Notes under the pieces: model-generated
What the model was told of the DNA's origin: nothing
The model's database searches: none
What the model saw: only the letters and a program-made list of their open reading frames with translations
DNA from: Candidatus Defluviibacillus avedoerensis
GTDB taxonomy: Bacteria > Pseudomonadota > Gammaproteobacteria > Burkholderiales > Burkholderiaceae_C
DNA: 64,000 nucleotides
Reading direction: 5' to 3'
NCBI GenBank assembly: GCA_016703665.1
Contig: JADJBS010000020.1
Coordinates: forward strand, 310,001 to 374,000
Position numbers and translations under genes: made by a program
Part shown: piece after piece, positions 10,180 through 19,260 of the stretch
Layout of the letters: every line of letters begins with the position of its first letter
Position numbering within the stretch: position 1 is the first letter of the stretch

Positions 10180-10929
10180 TCAGGCCATGTACATACCACC
10201 GTTAACATGCAGTTCCTGCCCAGTCACGTAAGCTGCCATGGGTGACGCTAGGTAACTCACGGCATGTGCAATGTCTTGCGGTTTGCCAAGCTGCCCCAGG
10301 GGTATCTGGGTCAAAAGGGCCTTGTGTTGATCTTCTGACAATGCAGCGGTCATGTCAGTTGCGATGAACCCGGGGGCCACGCAGTTGACAGTGATGTTGC
10401 GGCTGCCCAGTTCGCGTGCCAGCGCGCGGGTCATGCCCGCCACGCCCGCCTTGGCTGCCGCGTAGTTCGCCTGACCAGGGTTGCCCGATGCACCCACCAC
10501 GCTCGTGATGTTGATGATGCGGCCATAGCGTTGCTTCATCATGGGACGAATGACCGCCCGGCTCATGCGAAATACCGCTTTGAGGTTGGTGTCCAGCACC
10601 GCATCCCAATCATCGTCTTTCAAGCGCATGGCCAAGGTATCGCGGGTAATACCGGCATTGTTGACCAGCACATGCAATGAGCCATGCGCTTTGGTGATCT
10701 CGTCAATCAATGCCTCACCGGCACCGGCATCATTCACATCGAGTTTGGCGCCCCGGCAATCGGCAAAGCTTGCCAAAGCGGCTGAAATCTTGGCAGCACC
10801 GTCATCCGTCGTGGCTGTACCAACAACCTTCAGGCCTTGGGACGCCAGTTCAAGCGCAATGGCGGCACCAATACCGCGGGATGCACCGGTGACCAGCGCA
10901 ACTTGGCCCTGAAATTTGACATCACTCAT
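10180..10929 (-). CDS. fabG: 3-oxoacyl-[ACP] reductase
   Basis: NADPH-dependent short-chain dehydrogenase performing the first reduction in fatty acid elongation, 249 residues. It shows the cofactor motif TGASRGIG (near 16), NNAG (near 90), the catalytic serine in ITSVVGASGNPG, and the YAAAK tyrosine/lysine pair near 155. The C-terminus ends TGQELHVNGGMYM as usual for FabG. It overlaps fabD by 4 bases and precedes acpP. Confidence 0.97.
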   Translation of the reverse strand: MSDVKFQGQVALVTGASRGIGAAIALELASQGLKVVGTATTDDGAAKISAALASFADCRGAKLDVNDAGAGEALIDEITKAHGSLHVLVNNAGITRDTLAMRLKDDDWDAVLDTNLKAVFRMSRAVIRPMMKQRYGRIINITSVVGASGNPGQANYAAAKAGVAGMTRALARELGSRNITVNCVAPGFIATDMTAALSEDQHKALLTQIPLGQLGKPQDIAHAVSYLASPMAAYVTGQELHVNGGMYMA

Positions 10930-11876
10930 ACCAATGCTCCCGTTAATTCTGCGAGTGTGGTTGGATCGTACATCGCCAGACCGGTCATTTCAGCATCGAT
11001 TCGTTTGGTGAGCCCTGCAAGCACCTTGCCTGGACCACATTCAATCACCTGCAACAGACCACGCGCTTTGATGGCTTGGATGCACTCTACCCAGCGCACA
11101 GGACCTGACGCCTGCCTGAACAGTGCTTCCTTGATCAGCGCTGGGTCGGTTTGCACTGTCACGTCAATGTTGTTGATCACCGGGATGGTCGGCACAAGCA
11201 AATTCACTCGATCCAAGCGCTCGCGCAGCTTCAGCCCAGCAGGCACCATCAATTGGGAATGAAACGGAGCCGATACAGGCAGAAGCAAAGCACGCTTGGC
11301 GCCCATGCTCTTGATCAGCTCACATGCTTTATCCACAGCCGCCTTACTGCCAGAAATCACGGTTTGCGCTGGATCATTGAAATTGGCTGCCTGCACGGAT
11401 TCTTTTGAGTCCGGCCCGAATCCGGCCGTCGCCTCGGCGCACCCCGCAATTACTTTTGCAGCATCCAGCCCTAAAATTGCCGCCATGGCGCCCGTCCCCA
11501 CGGGTACGGCTTCCTGCATGGCAGCAGCACGAAAGCGCACCAGGGGGACGGCATCTGCCAACGTCAGCGCGCCAGCCGCCACCAAAGCACTGTATTCCCC
11601 CAGTGAATGTCCCGCCACCACAGAGGGCGCCACGCCAGTCTCAGCCATCCAGGCCCGGTACGCTGCGATGGCCGCAACCAGCATGACTGGCTGAGTATTC
11701 GTTGTCAAAGCCAGGGCTTCTTTGGGTCCTTCATGGATTAACTTACCTACATCTTCGCCAAGCGCGTCAGAGGCTTCGGCAGGCGTTTGGGCGACGACAG
11801 GATGATCCCCCCAGGCATCCAACATGCCGACAGCTTGGGAGCCTTGCCCCGGAAATACAAATGCAAATGGTTTCAT
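10926..11876 (-). CDS. fabD: Malonyl-CoA:ACP transacylase
   Basis: Loads malonyl groups onto acyl carrier protein, 316 residues. FPGQGSQ lies near residue 8, the nucleophile is Ser91 in GHSLGEYSAL, and the late catalytic histidine is in SAPFHSQLM. The open frame continues upstream to a GTG at 11912, but the family normally begins exactly at MKPFAFVFPGQGS, so the ATG at 11876 is used. It overlaps fabG by 4 bases and lies about 57 bases after fabH. Confidence 0.96.
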   Translation of the reverse strand: MKPFAFVFPGQGSQAVGMLDAWGDHPVVAQTPAEASDALGEDVGKLIHEGPKEALALTTNTQPVMLVAAIAAYRAWMAETGVAPSVVAGHSLGEYSALVAAGALTLADAVPLVRFRAAAMQEAVPVGTGAMAAILGLDAAKVIAGCAEATAGFGPDSKESVQAANFNDPAQTVISGSKAAVDKACELIKSMGAKRALLLPVSAPFHSQLMVPAGLKLRERLDRVNLLVPTIPVINNIDVTVQTDPALIKEALFRQASGPVRWVECIQAIKARGLLQVIECGPGKVLAGLTKRIDAEMTGLAMYDPTTLAELTGALV

Positions 11877-11933
11877 GACGCTGCTCAAAATCAGAAATGA
11901 ATCGCTTGACACTGCCGAAAGAAAAGCTCTAGC

Positions 11934-12914
11934 TTAAAGAGTCAGTAACACTGCGCCCCAGGTAAAGCCGCCACCCACACCCTCAAGCATGAGCGTTTCA
12001 CCCGCCTTAACCTTGCCGCTCCGCACAGCGCTATCCAGAGCCAACGGGATAGACGCAGCTGGGGTATTGCCATGCTGATCAACGGTGACCACCACCTGGT
12101 CCATTGAGAGCTTGAGCCGCCTGGCCGTGCTTTGCATGATCCGGATGTTGGCCTGATGGGGAATCAGCCAATCAATATCCGCTTCGGTCAAATTCGCCTT
12201 GGCCAGCGTAGCGCGGGCCGCTTCTTCAAGCACGCCGACCGCAAGCTTGAACACAGCCTGACCATCCATTTTGAGGAGCGGGTCGCCAAGGATTTGACCA
12301 CCCGAGACGTTGCCAGGGACACAAAGAATGCCCACATGCTTGCCATCCGCATGCAGATCACTGGCCAAAATGCCCGGTTTGTCACTGGCTTCCAGCACCA
12401 CGGCCCCGGCACCATCCCCAAACAACACACAGGTGGTACGGTCCTTAAAATCCAGGATGCGCGAAAAAACTTCCGCGCCAATCACCAGTGCCTTGCTGGC
12501 AGCGCCGGTCTGGATCATTGAGTCAGCAATCGCCAGTGCATAAACAAAACCACTGCAAACCGCTTGAACGTCAAATGCAGCCCCCCCAGACGCACCCAAC
12601 TTGTGCTGAATGATGCAGGCGGTACTGGGAAACACCATGTCAGGGGTCGAGGTGGCAACAATGATCAGGTCAATGTCTTTTGCCTCCACGCCGGCCGCTT
12701 GCAGCGCGTTTCTGGCCGCCTGTGTGCCCAGATCGCTGCTTCCGACATCGGCTGCTGCAAAGTGACGCGAGCGGATGCCGGTGCGCTCCACAATCCAGTC
12801 GTCAGAACTTTCGACGCCGTTAAGAGCCAACTCAGCCACCAAATCGGCATTGGTCAAGCGACGCGGCGGCAAGTAGCTGCCGGTACCAGTGATGCGGGAA
12901 TAACGTCTCGTCAT
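11934..12914 (-). CDS. fabH: 3-oxoacyl-[ACP] synthase III
   Basis: Initiating condensing enzyme joining acetyl-CoA and malonyl-ACP, 326 residues. The Cys-His-Asn triad is visible: Cys120 in [12 protein letters not shown], His in PHQANIRIM (near 253) and Asn in [12 protein letters not shown] (near 283). The gene lies 3 bases after plsX, implying translational coupling. Complete with no anomaly. Confidence 0.97.
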   Translation of the reverse strand: MTRRYSRITGTGSYLPPRRLTNADLVAELALNGVESSDDWIVERTGIRSRHFAAADVGSSDLGTQAARNALQAAGVEAKDIDLIIVATSTPDMVFPSTACIIQHKLGASGGAAFDVQAVCSGFVYALAIADSMIQTGAASKALVIGAEVFSRILDFKDRTTCVLFGDGAGAVVLEASDKPGILASDLHADGKHVGILCVPGNVSGGQILGDPLLKMDGQAVFKLAVGVLEEAARATLAKANLTEADIDWLIPHQANIRIMQSTARRLKLSMDQVVVTVDQHGNTPAASIPLALDSAVRSGKVKAGETLMLEGVGGGFTWGAVLLTL

Positions 12915-12917
12915 GCT

Positions 12918-13964
12918 TTAGTTCGATTCAACCGGTTCCGCCGCCGTCTCTGTGGCCTGCATCAACAAAGGTGCAGCATGGGCAATGCGTTGACGAACCC
13001 GGTCAAGCAGTTGATTTCGGGCTGCATCATACGCCCGGTTCATGGCCTGCTCGAACGAAAAGGCATCCGCCGATCCATGACTCTTGAACACCAGACCACG
13101 CAAGCCCAACAAGGCTGCCCCATTGAACCGGCGAGGGTCAAACCGCTTTTTAAAAGCAGAAAGCACCGGATAAGCACAAATAGCCGCAATTTTGGTAAAA
13201 ATGTTACGGGAAAACTCTTGCCGCAAATTCCCAACAATGAGCGATCCCACGCCTTCGCTGGCTTTTAACTGAACATTTCCGACAAAGCCGTCGCAGACCA
13301 CCACATCGGCCGTCCCCTTGTAAATATCATCACCTTCCACGTTGCCAAGGAAGTTCAAATCACCCGCTTTACCAGCAGATCGCAGAAGTTCGCCCGTTTT
13401 CTTGATGTTTTCGTTACCTTTGATGATTTCTTCACCAATATTGAGCAAGCCGACCGTCGGGTTCTCATTGCCACTCAATGCCGACACCAGAGCCGAGCCC
13501 ATTACAGCAAACTGCAGCAGATGCTCTGGTCCGCAATCGACGTTTGCCCCCAGATCCAGCACCGTGGTAGACGAATCTTTGGCATTCGGCATGGCAGCAG
13601 CCAATGCAGGGCGATCGATACCCTCTAACGTCTTGAGCAGGTAGCGCGCCAAGGCCATCAATGCGCCGGTATTGCCGGCAGAAACAGCGACGTCGGCCGC
13701 ACCATTCTTGACTTGCTGGATAGCTACACGCATAGAAGAATCCTTCTTCTTACGCATGGCAATCTCAATCGGATCATCCATCGCAACCACTTCGCTGGCA
13801 GGCACAATGGTCGCCCGAGGATGCGAGAACCCGTTCAATCGCTCAGGTAACCCGACCAACAGCAATTTGGCCTCTGGGTGGGCGTCCAGGAACTTGGCGC
13901 AGGCCACCAGCGTCACGCTGGGGCCGTGATCGCCACCCATGCAATCAATAGAAAGTGTAGTCAT
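12918..13964 (-). CDS. plsX: Phosphate acyltransferase PlsX
   Basis: Converts acyl-ACP to acyl-phosphate for phospholipid synthesis, 348 residues. It begins [14 protein letters not shown], the family N-terminus, and has [10 protein letters not shown] and LNFLGNVEG boxes, so the start at 13964 is supported by homology. Oddly, no purine-rich ribosome site precedes this ATG; the bases before it are the T-tract of the terminator-like hairpin at 13975-14007. Translation may depend on coupling, a leaderless message, or unusual initiation. It heads the fab gene array and follows rpmF as in most Proteobacteria. Confidence 0.96.
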   Translation of the reverse strand: MTTLSIDCMGGDHGPSVTLVACAKFLDAHPEAKLLLVGLPERLNGFSHPRATIVPASEVVAMDDPIEIAMRKKKDSSMRVAIQQVKNGAADVAVSAGNTGALMALARYLLKTLEGIDRPALAAAMPNAKDSSTTVLDLGANVDCGPEHLLQFAVMGSALVSALSGNENPTVGLLNIGEEIIKGNENIKKTGELLRSAGKAGDLNFLGNVEGDDIYKGTADVVVCDGFVGNVQLKASEGVGSLIVGNLRQEFSRNIFTKIAAICAYPVLSAFKKRFDPRRFNGAALLGLRGLVFKSHGSADAFSFEQAMNRAYDAARNQLLDRVRQRIAHAAPLLMQATETAAEPVESN

Positions 13965-13967
13965 GCA

Positions 13968-14007
13968 ATAAAAAAGCCCGCTGCTACCAAACTGGCAGCA
14001 CCGGGCT
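13968..14007 (-). terminator. Terminator/attenuator hairpin between rpmF and plsX
   Basis: On the minus strand AGCCCG and TGCTGCC pair with GGTAGCA and CGGGCT around an AGTTT loop (13975-14007). TTTTTTATT follows and ends 2 bases before the plsX start codon. It would end most rpmF transcripts and let a fraction read through into the lipid genes. Confidence 0.75.
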
Positions 14008-14025
14008 GTTCATTCCAATCGGAAA

Positions 14026-14208
14026 TCAGGCTTCAGACTTGGTCTTCAGCACCTTGCGACCACGGTAAAAACCGGTGGGGCTGATGTGGTGACGCAGGTG
14101 CGTTTCGCCCGTGGTAGGCTCAACAGCGATTCCGGGCACATTCAACGCATTGTGCGAACGGTGCATGCCACGCTTGGATGGGGACTTCTTGTTTTGCTGA
14201 ACGGCCAT
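14026..14208 (-). CDS. rpmF: 50S ribosomal protein L32
   Basis: A 60-residue basic ribosomal protein with the L32 N-terminus [19 protein letters not shown] and C-terminal [14 protein letters not shown]. It carries no cysteine pairs, so it is the zinc-free form. A hairpin terminator follows, then plsX. In many relatives a DUF177 (YceD) gene lies directly upstream; here the next feature upstream is a LysR gene 191 bases away, suggesting a rearrangement breakpoint. Confidence 0.97.
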   Translation of the reverse strand: MAVQQNKKSPSKRGMHRSHNALNVPGIAVEPTTGETHLRHHISPTGFYRGRKVLKTKSEA

Positions 14209-14399
14209 GGTGGGCTCCTAAATCTGTAATGAATCAGTTGGAAGATACGCGCACCAATGAACGACTGCCTGCACCAAAGTACAGCGACCTACAGTCCATC
14301 AAACAGTGGCAGGCAGCTTGTTGTCCGCCTGCCGCAGCCATTCGTCCGCGCCAAACTCAGCATTCTAACCGAATTCGAGCACCGAAACCAGCAGCTGAG

Positions 14400-15301
14400 C
14401 TATCCTTGAGTGAAGGTCTGAAGGATGAGTCCGCGCAGCCACTGATGGGCAGTTTCTGCCTCCAGCCGTTTGGCCCAATGCAGCGACACCGAAAAATCTT
14501 GCAAAGGCAACGCAGGTTCAACCACCGCATAGCCGGCATCAAACCCCATCGCAATGGCCCGCGGCATGACAACAGCCAAATCAGTGGCCCGAACGATGGA
14601 GGGCAAAACAGTGAAATGCTCGGTCGTCAGGCGAATTTGGTCTTCAAGTTGCAGCCACTGCAAGATCCGCAGCGTATCGGTATGGCTTCGCACAGCCACG
14701 AACTCCAGATCACGCAAATGGTCTAGCAGGGCCTCAGGCGATATCTGCTTACTCAGGAACGGGTGGCCATGGCGAAGCAATACACAGTACTTGTCCTGCA
14801 GCAACTGCGCCCGCGCCAAGCCCGCGCCAAGTAAGTTTGGCAAAAAACCGAACGCGAAATCCACATGCCCGTTCGTTAGCGCCTGTGTCAGCTCTGCCGT
14901 TGGCAAGGACACCGTTTCCAAGCGCACACCTGGCGCAGCTCGGCTCAAGGCGCTCATCAAATCAGGCAGGAATCTGCCTTCGCCGATGTCGCTCATGTGC
15001 AGACGAAAGGTTCGGCGCGACTGGGTGGGGTCAAATGCCGTGGCCTCGTTGAAAGCACCTTCCAGCAAAGCTATGGCTTGGCGCACAGCATCCGCCAAGC
15101 GCTGCGCTTTGGGGGTGGGCCTAACGCCGCCCGCAGCGCGCTCAAAAGAGGGTCAACCAGCAAACGCCGCAGACGCATCAAGCCCTGGCTGGCAGCAGGT
15201 TGGGTCAAGCTCAACTCGGCCGCTGCCCGACTGACATTGCCTTGCCGGTACACCGCATCAAACAGGCGCAGCAGGTTCAGATCCATCTCATTGATATGCA
15301 T
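14400..15301 (-). pseudogene. LysR-type regulator broken by one frameshift
   Basis: The minus strand encodes a LysR winged-helix N-terminus (DLNLLRLFDAVYRQGNVSRAA..., from 15301) in one frame and the rest of the regulator (PTPKAQ, then LADAV... to 14400) in another. The frames join near 15120-15130 around DPLLSALRAA/GVRPTPKAQ. One missing base (or two extra) in CTGCGGGCGGCGTTAGG explains it. The effector-binding part (about 90-300) is otherwise intact with no other stop. It diverges from iorA, 83 bases away, so it would be the expected regulator of the ior cluster. A sequencing error would restore a normal gene of about 300 residues. Confidence 0.8.
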
Positions 15302-15384
15302 AAATCTAATGTCATCTAGTTACTTTATTTTATTGATTTATAGACAAGGGCATAGCAGACTCCTTCTCCCCAACCGGAGACAAG

Positions 15385-17556
15385 ATGGAAGTTTCATTCA
15401 GCACCGAGATCGAATCCCTGCGCCTGGGAAACGGCGACACCTTTCACGGGGAAGGCATCCTGGCCATCACCAAGGCGCTCCTGCAGTCCGGCGTGGCCTA
15501 TGTGGGCGGCTACCAGGGCGCGCCCATCTCGCACTTGCTAGATGTGATGGTTCAGGCCAAGCCCTACATGGATGAATTGGGCGTACACGTGGAGGCCTGC
15601 GCCAATGAGGCCTCGGCTGCAGCCATGCTGGGGGCCAGTCTGCATTACCCCCTGCGCGGCGCAGTCACCTGGAAATCCATCGTCGGCACCAATGTAGCTT
15701 CAGATGCGCTTTCCAACTTGGCCTCACCCGGCGTGCTGGGTGGGGCGCTGATCGTGGTGGGCGAGGACTACGGCGAAGGTGCCTCGGTCATCCAGGAGCG
15801 CACGCACGCCTTCGCCCTAAAAAGCAGTCTGTGCCTGCTGGACCCGCGTCCTGACTTGCCCCAAATGGTGCGCATGGTCGAGCACGGCTTTGGCCTGTCT
15901 GAGGCGTCTAACATGCCCGCCATCCTGGAACTGCGCATCCGCGCCTGCCATGTGCGTGGCAGTTTTGAGGCCAAGGACAATGTCGCACCGCGCATCTCGA
16001 CCCGCGCGCTGATGAATGAACCTGCCAGCTTCGATTACAACAAACTGGCCCACCCGCCCGTCACCTTCCGGCACGAAAAGCTCAAAAGTGACGAGCGCAT
16101 CCCCGCTGCGCGCCGCTACATCGTTGAGCATGGCCTGAACGAGCTGATGCACGGTAAACACAACGACCTGGGCTTGATCGTGCAAGGCGGCCTCTACAAC
16201 GCCTTGATCCGCAGCTTGCAGCAGCTCGGCCTGGCCGATGCCTTTGGCGAGAGCGCCATCCCTGTCCTGGTGCTTAACGTCACGTACCCGCTGGTGCCCG
16301 ACCAGGTCGTGGATTTCTGCGCAGGCAAACGCGCTGTGATGGTGCTGGAAGAAGGCCAGCCCGAATACATTGAGCAAGACATCGCCACCACCTTGCGCCG
16401 CCGGGACATCCAGACGCGCTTGCATGGCAAAGACTGGCTCGCCAACGCTGGCGAATACAGCGTGGAGCTAATGGCCAGTGGCCTGTGCCGCTTTACGCAG
16501 AGCTATCTGCCCGACGGCGCCACGGCATCGGCAGCCAGCGTCGCAGCCGCACAATCCTGGCTGGCTGGCAACCAACAGCGCCGCGCTGGCATTGCCAAAC
16601 AATTGCCTCAAGCCCTGCCCACCCGCCCACCCGGCTTTTGCATAGGCTGCCCCGAGCGCCCCGTATTCTCAGCGCTGAAACTGGTGCAGCAAGACGTGGG
16701 TGCATTGCACGTGTCGGCCGACATCGGCTGCCACGCCTTCGCCACCTTCGAGCCCTTCTCACAAGGCCATTCCATCCTGGGCTACGGCATGAGCCTGGCC
16801 AGCCGCGCAGGCGTGTCGCCCATGATGCAGCGGCGCACCCTGGCCATCATGGGCGACGGCGGTTTTTGGCACAACGGCTTGCTCACCGGCGTGCAAAGCG
16901 CCCTCTTCAATGGTGATGATGCGGTGTTGCTGATCTTCAAAAACGGCTACACCTCGGCCACCGGCACGCAAGACATCATCTCCACACCCACAGAAGCGGC
17001 CAAGAAACTCGCTGCTGACAAACGCGAGAGCTTGGCCCACACCAATCAAACCATAGAAACCACGCTCAAAGGCCTGGGTGTACGGTGGTTGCGCAGCGTG
17101 CACAGCTACGAGGTAGCCGCCATGCGCGACACCCTGAAAGAAGCCTTTACCAGCCCCTTCAACGGCCTGAAAGTGATCGTGGCTGAGGGCGAATGCCAGT
17201 TGGAGCGCCAGCGCCGCATCAAACCCTGGATCGCAGCGCTGCTCAAAGGCGGCGAACGGGTCGGGCGCGTCAAATACGGTGTAGACGAAGACGTCTGCAC
17301 CGGCGACCACGCCTGCATACGCCTGTCCGGCTGCCCTACCCTCACGCTCAAAGACAACCCCGATCCGCTCAAGGTAGACCCCGTGGCCACGGTGATCGAC
17401 GGCTGCGTGGGCTGCGGCCTGTGTGGCGCCAACGCCCACGCGGCCACCCTATGCCCCAGCTTCTACAGGGCCGAGGTGATCCAGAACCCACGCTGGCACG
17501 AGCGACTGCTTGCCTCCGTTAGAAATTCCATCATCAATGTCTTGAGGCCCGTATGA
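15385..17556 (+). CDS. iorA: Indolepyruvate:ferredoxin oxidoreductase, alpha-type subunit
   Basis: Thiamine-diphosphate enzyme that oxidatively decarboxylates aryl pyruvates from aromatic amino acids to aryl-acetyl-CoA. In 723 residues it shows the N-terminal pyrimidine-binding domain (AYVGGYQGAPISHLLD near 33), a central domain, the GCPERPVFSALK motif near 425, and the ThDP-binding GDGGFWHNGLLTG near 490. A cysteine-rich C-terminus (CTGDHACIRLSGC and DGCVGCGLC, near 640-690) probably binds iron-sulfur clusters. A CCGGAGACAAG ribosome site precedes the ATG. It overlaps iorB by 4 bases. Substrate specificity cannot be read from sequence; phenylpyruvate or indolepyruvate are the usual ones. Confidence 0.9.
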   Translation: MEVSFSTEIESLRLGNGDTFHGEGILAITKALLQSGVAYVGGYQGAPISHLLDVMVQAKPYMDELGVHVEACANEASAAAMLGASLHYPLRGAVTWKSIVGTNVASDALSNLASPGVLGGALIVVGEDYGEGASVIQERTHAFALKSSLCLLDPRPDLPQMVRMVEHGFGLSEASNMPAILELRIRACHVRGSFEAKDNVAPRISTRALMNEPASFDYNKLAHPPVTFRHEKLKSDERIPAARRYIVEHGLNELMHGKHNDLGLIVQGGLYNALIRSLQQLGLADAFGESAIPVLVLNVTYPLVPDQVVDFCAGKRAVMVLEEGQPEYIEQDIATTLRRRDIQTRLHGKDWLANAGEYSVELMASGLCRFTQSYLPDGATASAASVAAAQSWLAGNQQRRAGIAKQLPQALPTRPPGFCIGCPERPVFSALKLVQQDVGALHVSADIGCHAFATFEPFSQGHSILGYGMSLASRAGVSPMMQRRTLAIMGDGGFWHNGLLTGVQSALFNGDDAVLLIFKNGYTSATGTQDIISTPTEAAKKLAADKRESLAHTNQTIETTLKGLGVRWLRSVHSYEVAAMRDTLKEAFTSPFNGLKVIVAEGECQLERQRRIKPWIAALLKGGERVGRVKYGVDEDVCTGDHACIRLSGCPTLTLKDNPDPLKVDPVATVIDGCVGCGLCGANAHAATLCPSFYRAEVIQNPRWHERLLASVRNSIINVLRPV

Positions 17557-17636
17557 CCCCCCCCACGCTTGCCACTTCGTGTGCTGCGCTGCCCCCCGAG
17601 GGGGTTCAGGCCTCCTTGGGGCGGCCCGGCGCTGGC
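17550..17636. repeat. REP-like GC-rich palindromic repeat inside iorB start
   Basis: The stretch holds the palindrome CCCCCCGAGGGGG, followed by CTTGGGGCGGCCCGGCG. I recognise this combination from numerous intergenic sites in Comamonadaceae genomes, a recollection that was not searched. Here it spans the iorA/iorB junction and provides the first ~28 codons of iorB. Confidence 0.6.
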
Positions 17637-19232
17637 CTGCAACAATCCATTTCCCTGCTGATCTGCGCCTTGGGCGGCGAAGGCGGCGGTGTGCTGACCG
17701 ACTGGCTCATCGATATCGCCCGCCATGCAGGCTACGCAGCGCAAGCCACGTCCATCCCCGGCGTGGCCCAACGCACGGGGGCTACTACCTATTACGTCGA
17801 GGTGTTCCCCACACCCATCGCCCAACTGGGTGGCAAGCGCCCCGTTTTTTCGCTGAGCCCCGTGCCGGGCGCGCTGGACGCCATCGTGTCGTCTGAGTTG
17901 CTGGAAACCTCGCGCCAAATCGTCAACGGCATGGCCACGGCAGACCGCACCCGCATCTTCAGCAACACGGCACGCACCTTCACCACGGCAGAGCGCATGG
18001 TGCCAGGGGATGGCCGACTGGACGATGCCCCGTTGCTGGCCCTGGTGCGCGCCCATGCGCTGAACCATCATTTGCTAGACATGCAAGCCATGGCCCAGCA
18101 AACAGGCACCGTGGTCAGTGCCGTGATGCTGGGCGCCGTGGCGGGCAGTGGTTTGTTTCCGTTTCAGCGTGCAGACTTTGAGGCCGTGGTGGGGGCTGGC
18201 GGCGGCGCACCGGCTCAGGCCAGCTTGCGGGGCTTTGCGCTGGCGTTCGATGCCGTTCAGGGGCAAAGCGCACAGGCAGCACAACTGGTCTCATTGCTAT
18301 CAATACAGGAGCTAAATGCCTATACAGATAATGCCGAAAGACGTACTTTTATTCAAAACTTTCCAGCTGAAACCCAAGAGGTACTGAGGCTGGGCCATGC
18401 CCGCGTGCTGGACTACCAAAATGCAGCGTATGCCAAGCTCTACCAAACCCGCATGCAGGCCGTGCTGGCGGCAGACCAGCAAAGCGATCCGTCGGCAGCT
18501 CAGGGCTTTGCCACCACGCAAGAGGTTGCCCGCTGGCTGGCGCTGTGGATGGCGTTTGACGACATTGTGCGCGTGGCCGATCTCAAAAGCCGGGCCAGCC
18601 GCTTGGCCCGCGTGCGGGCCGAAGCCAAAGCGCAGGGCTATGACCTGCTCAAAGTGTATGAACACTTCAAGCCCGGCGTGCCCGAGCTGGCTGGCCTGCT
18701 GCCCGAACCCCTGGCCAAACGCCTGCTGGCCTGGGATCGACAGCGCGTGGCCAAGGGACTCAGCCCATGGGCAGTGCCCTTGAAGATAGGCACCCACACC
18801 GTGCTGGGCATGATGGCGCTGCGCACCCTGGCAGCCTGCAAACCTCTGCGCACCATCGGTAGCCGGTACGCACACGAGCAGGCGCTGATCGAGGAGTGGC
18901 TGAACGCGATCCAGCAAGGTGCACAGCGGCACGCCAATCTGGGTCTGGAGATCGCCCGCTGCGGCCAGCTGATCAAAGGTTACGGCAGCACCAACGAGCG
19001 CGGCAAAGATCATCTGCTGCATGTCGTCCAGCACCTGGCCCATTTGCGGGATGCGCAAGCCGCTGCCGACGCTATTCGACAGGCGCGACAGGCCGCACTG
19101 ACAGATGACAGCGGCAAGCTGCTGGACGGCGTGTTGCGTCAGCACGGTGCGGCGCCGCGCCCAATCAAAGAACAACCCATCCGCTGGATGCGCCGCCCAA
19201 GCGGCGCTTCGGCGGCAGTCCCCAAAACCTGA
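17553..19232 (+). CDS. iorB: Indolepyruvate:ferredoxin oxidoreductase, beta-type subunit (extended)
   Basis: Second subunit of the aryl-pyruvate oxidoreductase, 559 residues. The gamma-type catalytic domain starts at about residue 31 (SISLLICALGGEGGGVL) and includes GVAQRTGATTYYVE. A long C-terminal extension (DUF6537-like, by position) completes it. The first 30 or so residues are encoded by a GC-rich palindromic repeat (CCCCCCGAGGGGG core) typical of intergenic repeats in Comamonadaceae, and the ATG overlapping the iorA stop lies at its edge. The original start was probably near CTGCAACAA (17637). A second repeat-like stretch lies at 18293-18335. The gene remains open throughout, so it may still be functional. 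Confidence 0.85.
   Translation: MTPPTLATSCAALPPEGVQASLGRPGAGLQQSISLLICALGGEGGGVLTDWLIDIARHAGYAAQATSIPGVAQRTGATTYYVEVFPTPIAQLGGKRPVFSLSPVPGALDAIVSSELLETSRQIVNGMATADRTRIFSNTARTFTTAERMVPGDGRLDDAPLLALVRAHALNHHLLDMQAMAQQTGTVVSAVMLGAVAGSGLFPFQRADFEAVVGAGGGAPAQASLRGFALAFDAVQGQSAQAAQLVSLLSIQELNAYTDNAERRTFIQNFPAETQEVLRLGHARVLDYQNAAYAKLYQTRMQAVLAADQQSDPSAAQGFATTQEVARWLALWMAFDDIVRVADLKSRASRLARVRAEAKAQGYDLLKVYEHFKPGVPELAGLLPEPLAKRLLAWDRQRVAKGLSPWAVPLKIGTHTVLGMMALRTLAACKPLRTIGSRYAHEQALIEEWLNAIQQGAQRHANLGLEIARCGQLIKGYGSTNERGKDHLLHVVQHLAHLRDAQAAADAIRQARQAALTDDSGKLLDGVLRQHGAAPRPIKEQPIRWMRRPSGASAAVPKT
18293..18335 (-). repeat. 43-bp AT-rich repeat, copy 1 (within iorB)
   Basis: Read on the minus strand, this 43-base stretch matches the plus-strand stretch 19295-19337 at about 70% of positions. 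Both share GGCAT at one end and TTGATAGCAAT at the other, with TTTAGCT in the middle. It is AT-rich against a GC-rich gene and is translated in iorB as LSIQELNAYTDNAE. Confidence 0.5.
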
Positions 19233-19260
19233 CACCATCACACACCTATAGGAGACAAAC

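Noticed and set aside
16759..17439. Long minus-strand frame opposite iorA
   Set aside because: It is the GC-driven shadow of iorA, whose domains are clear; no start or domain supports it.
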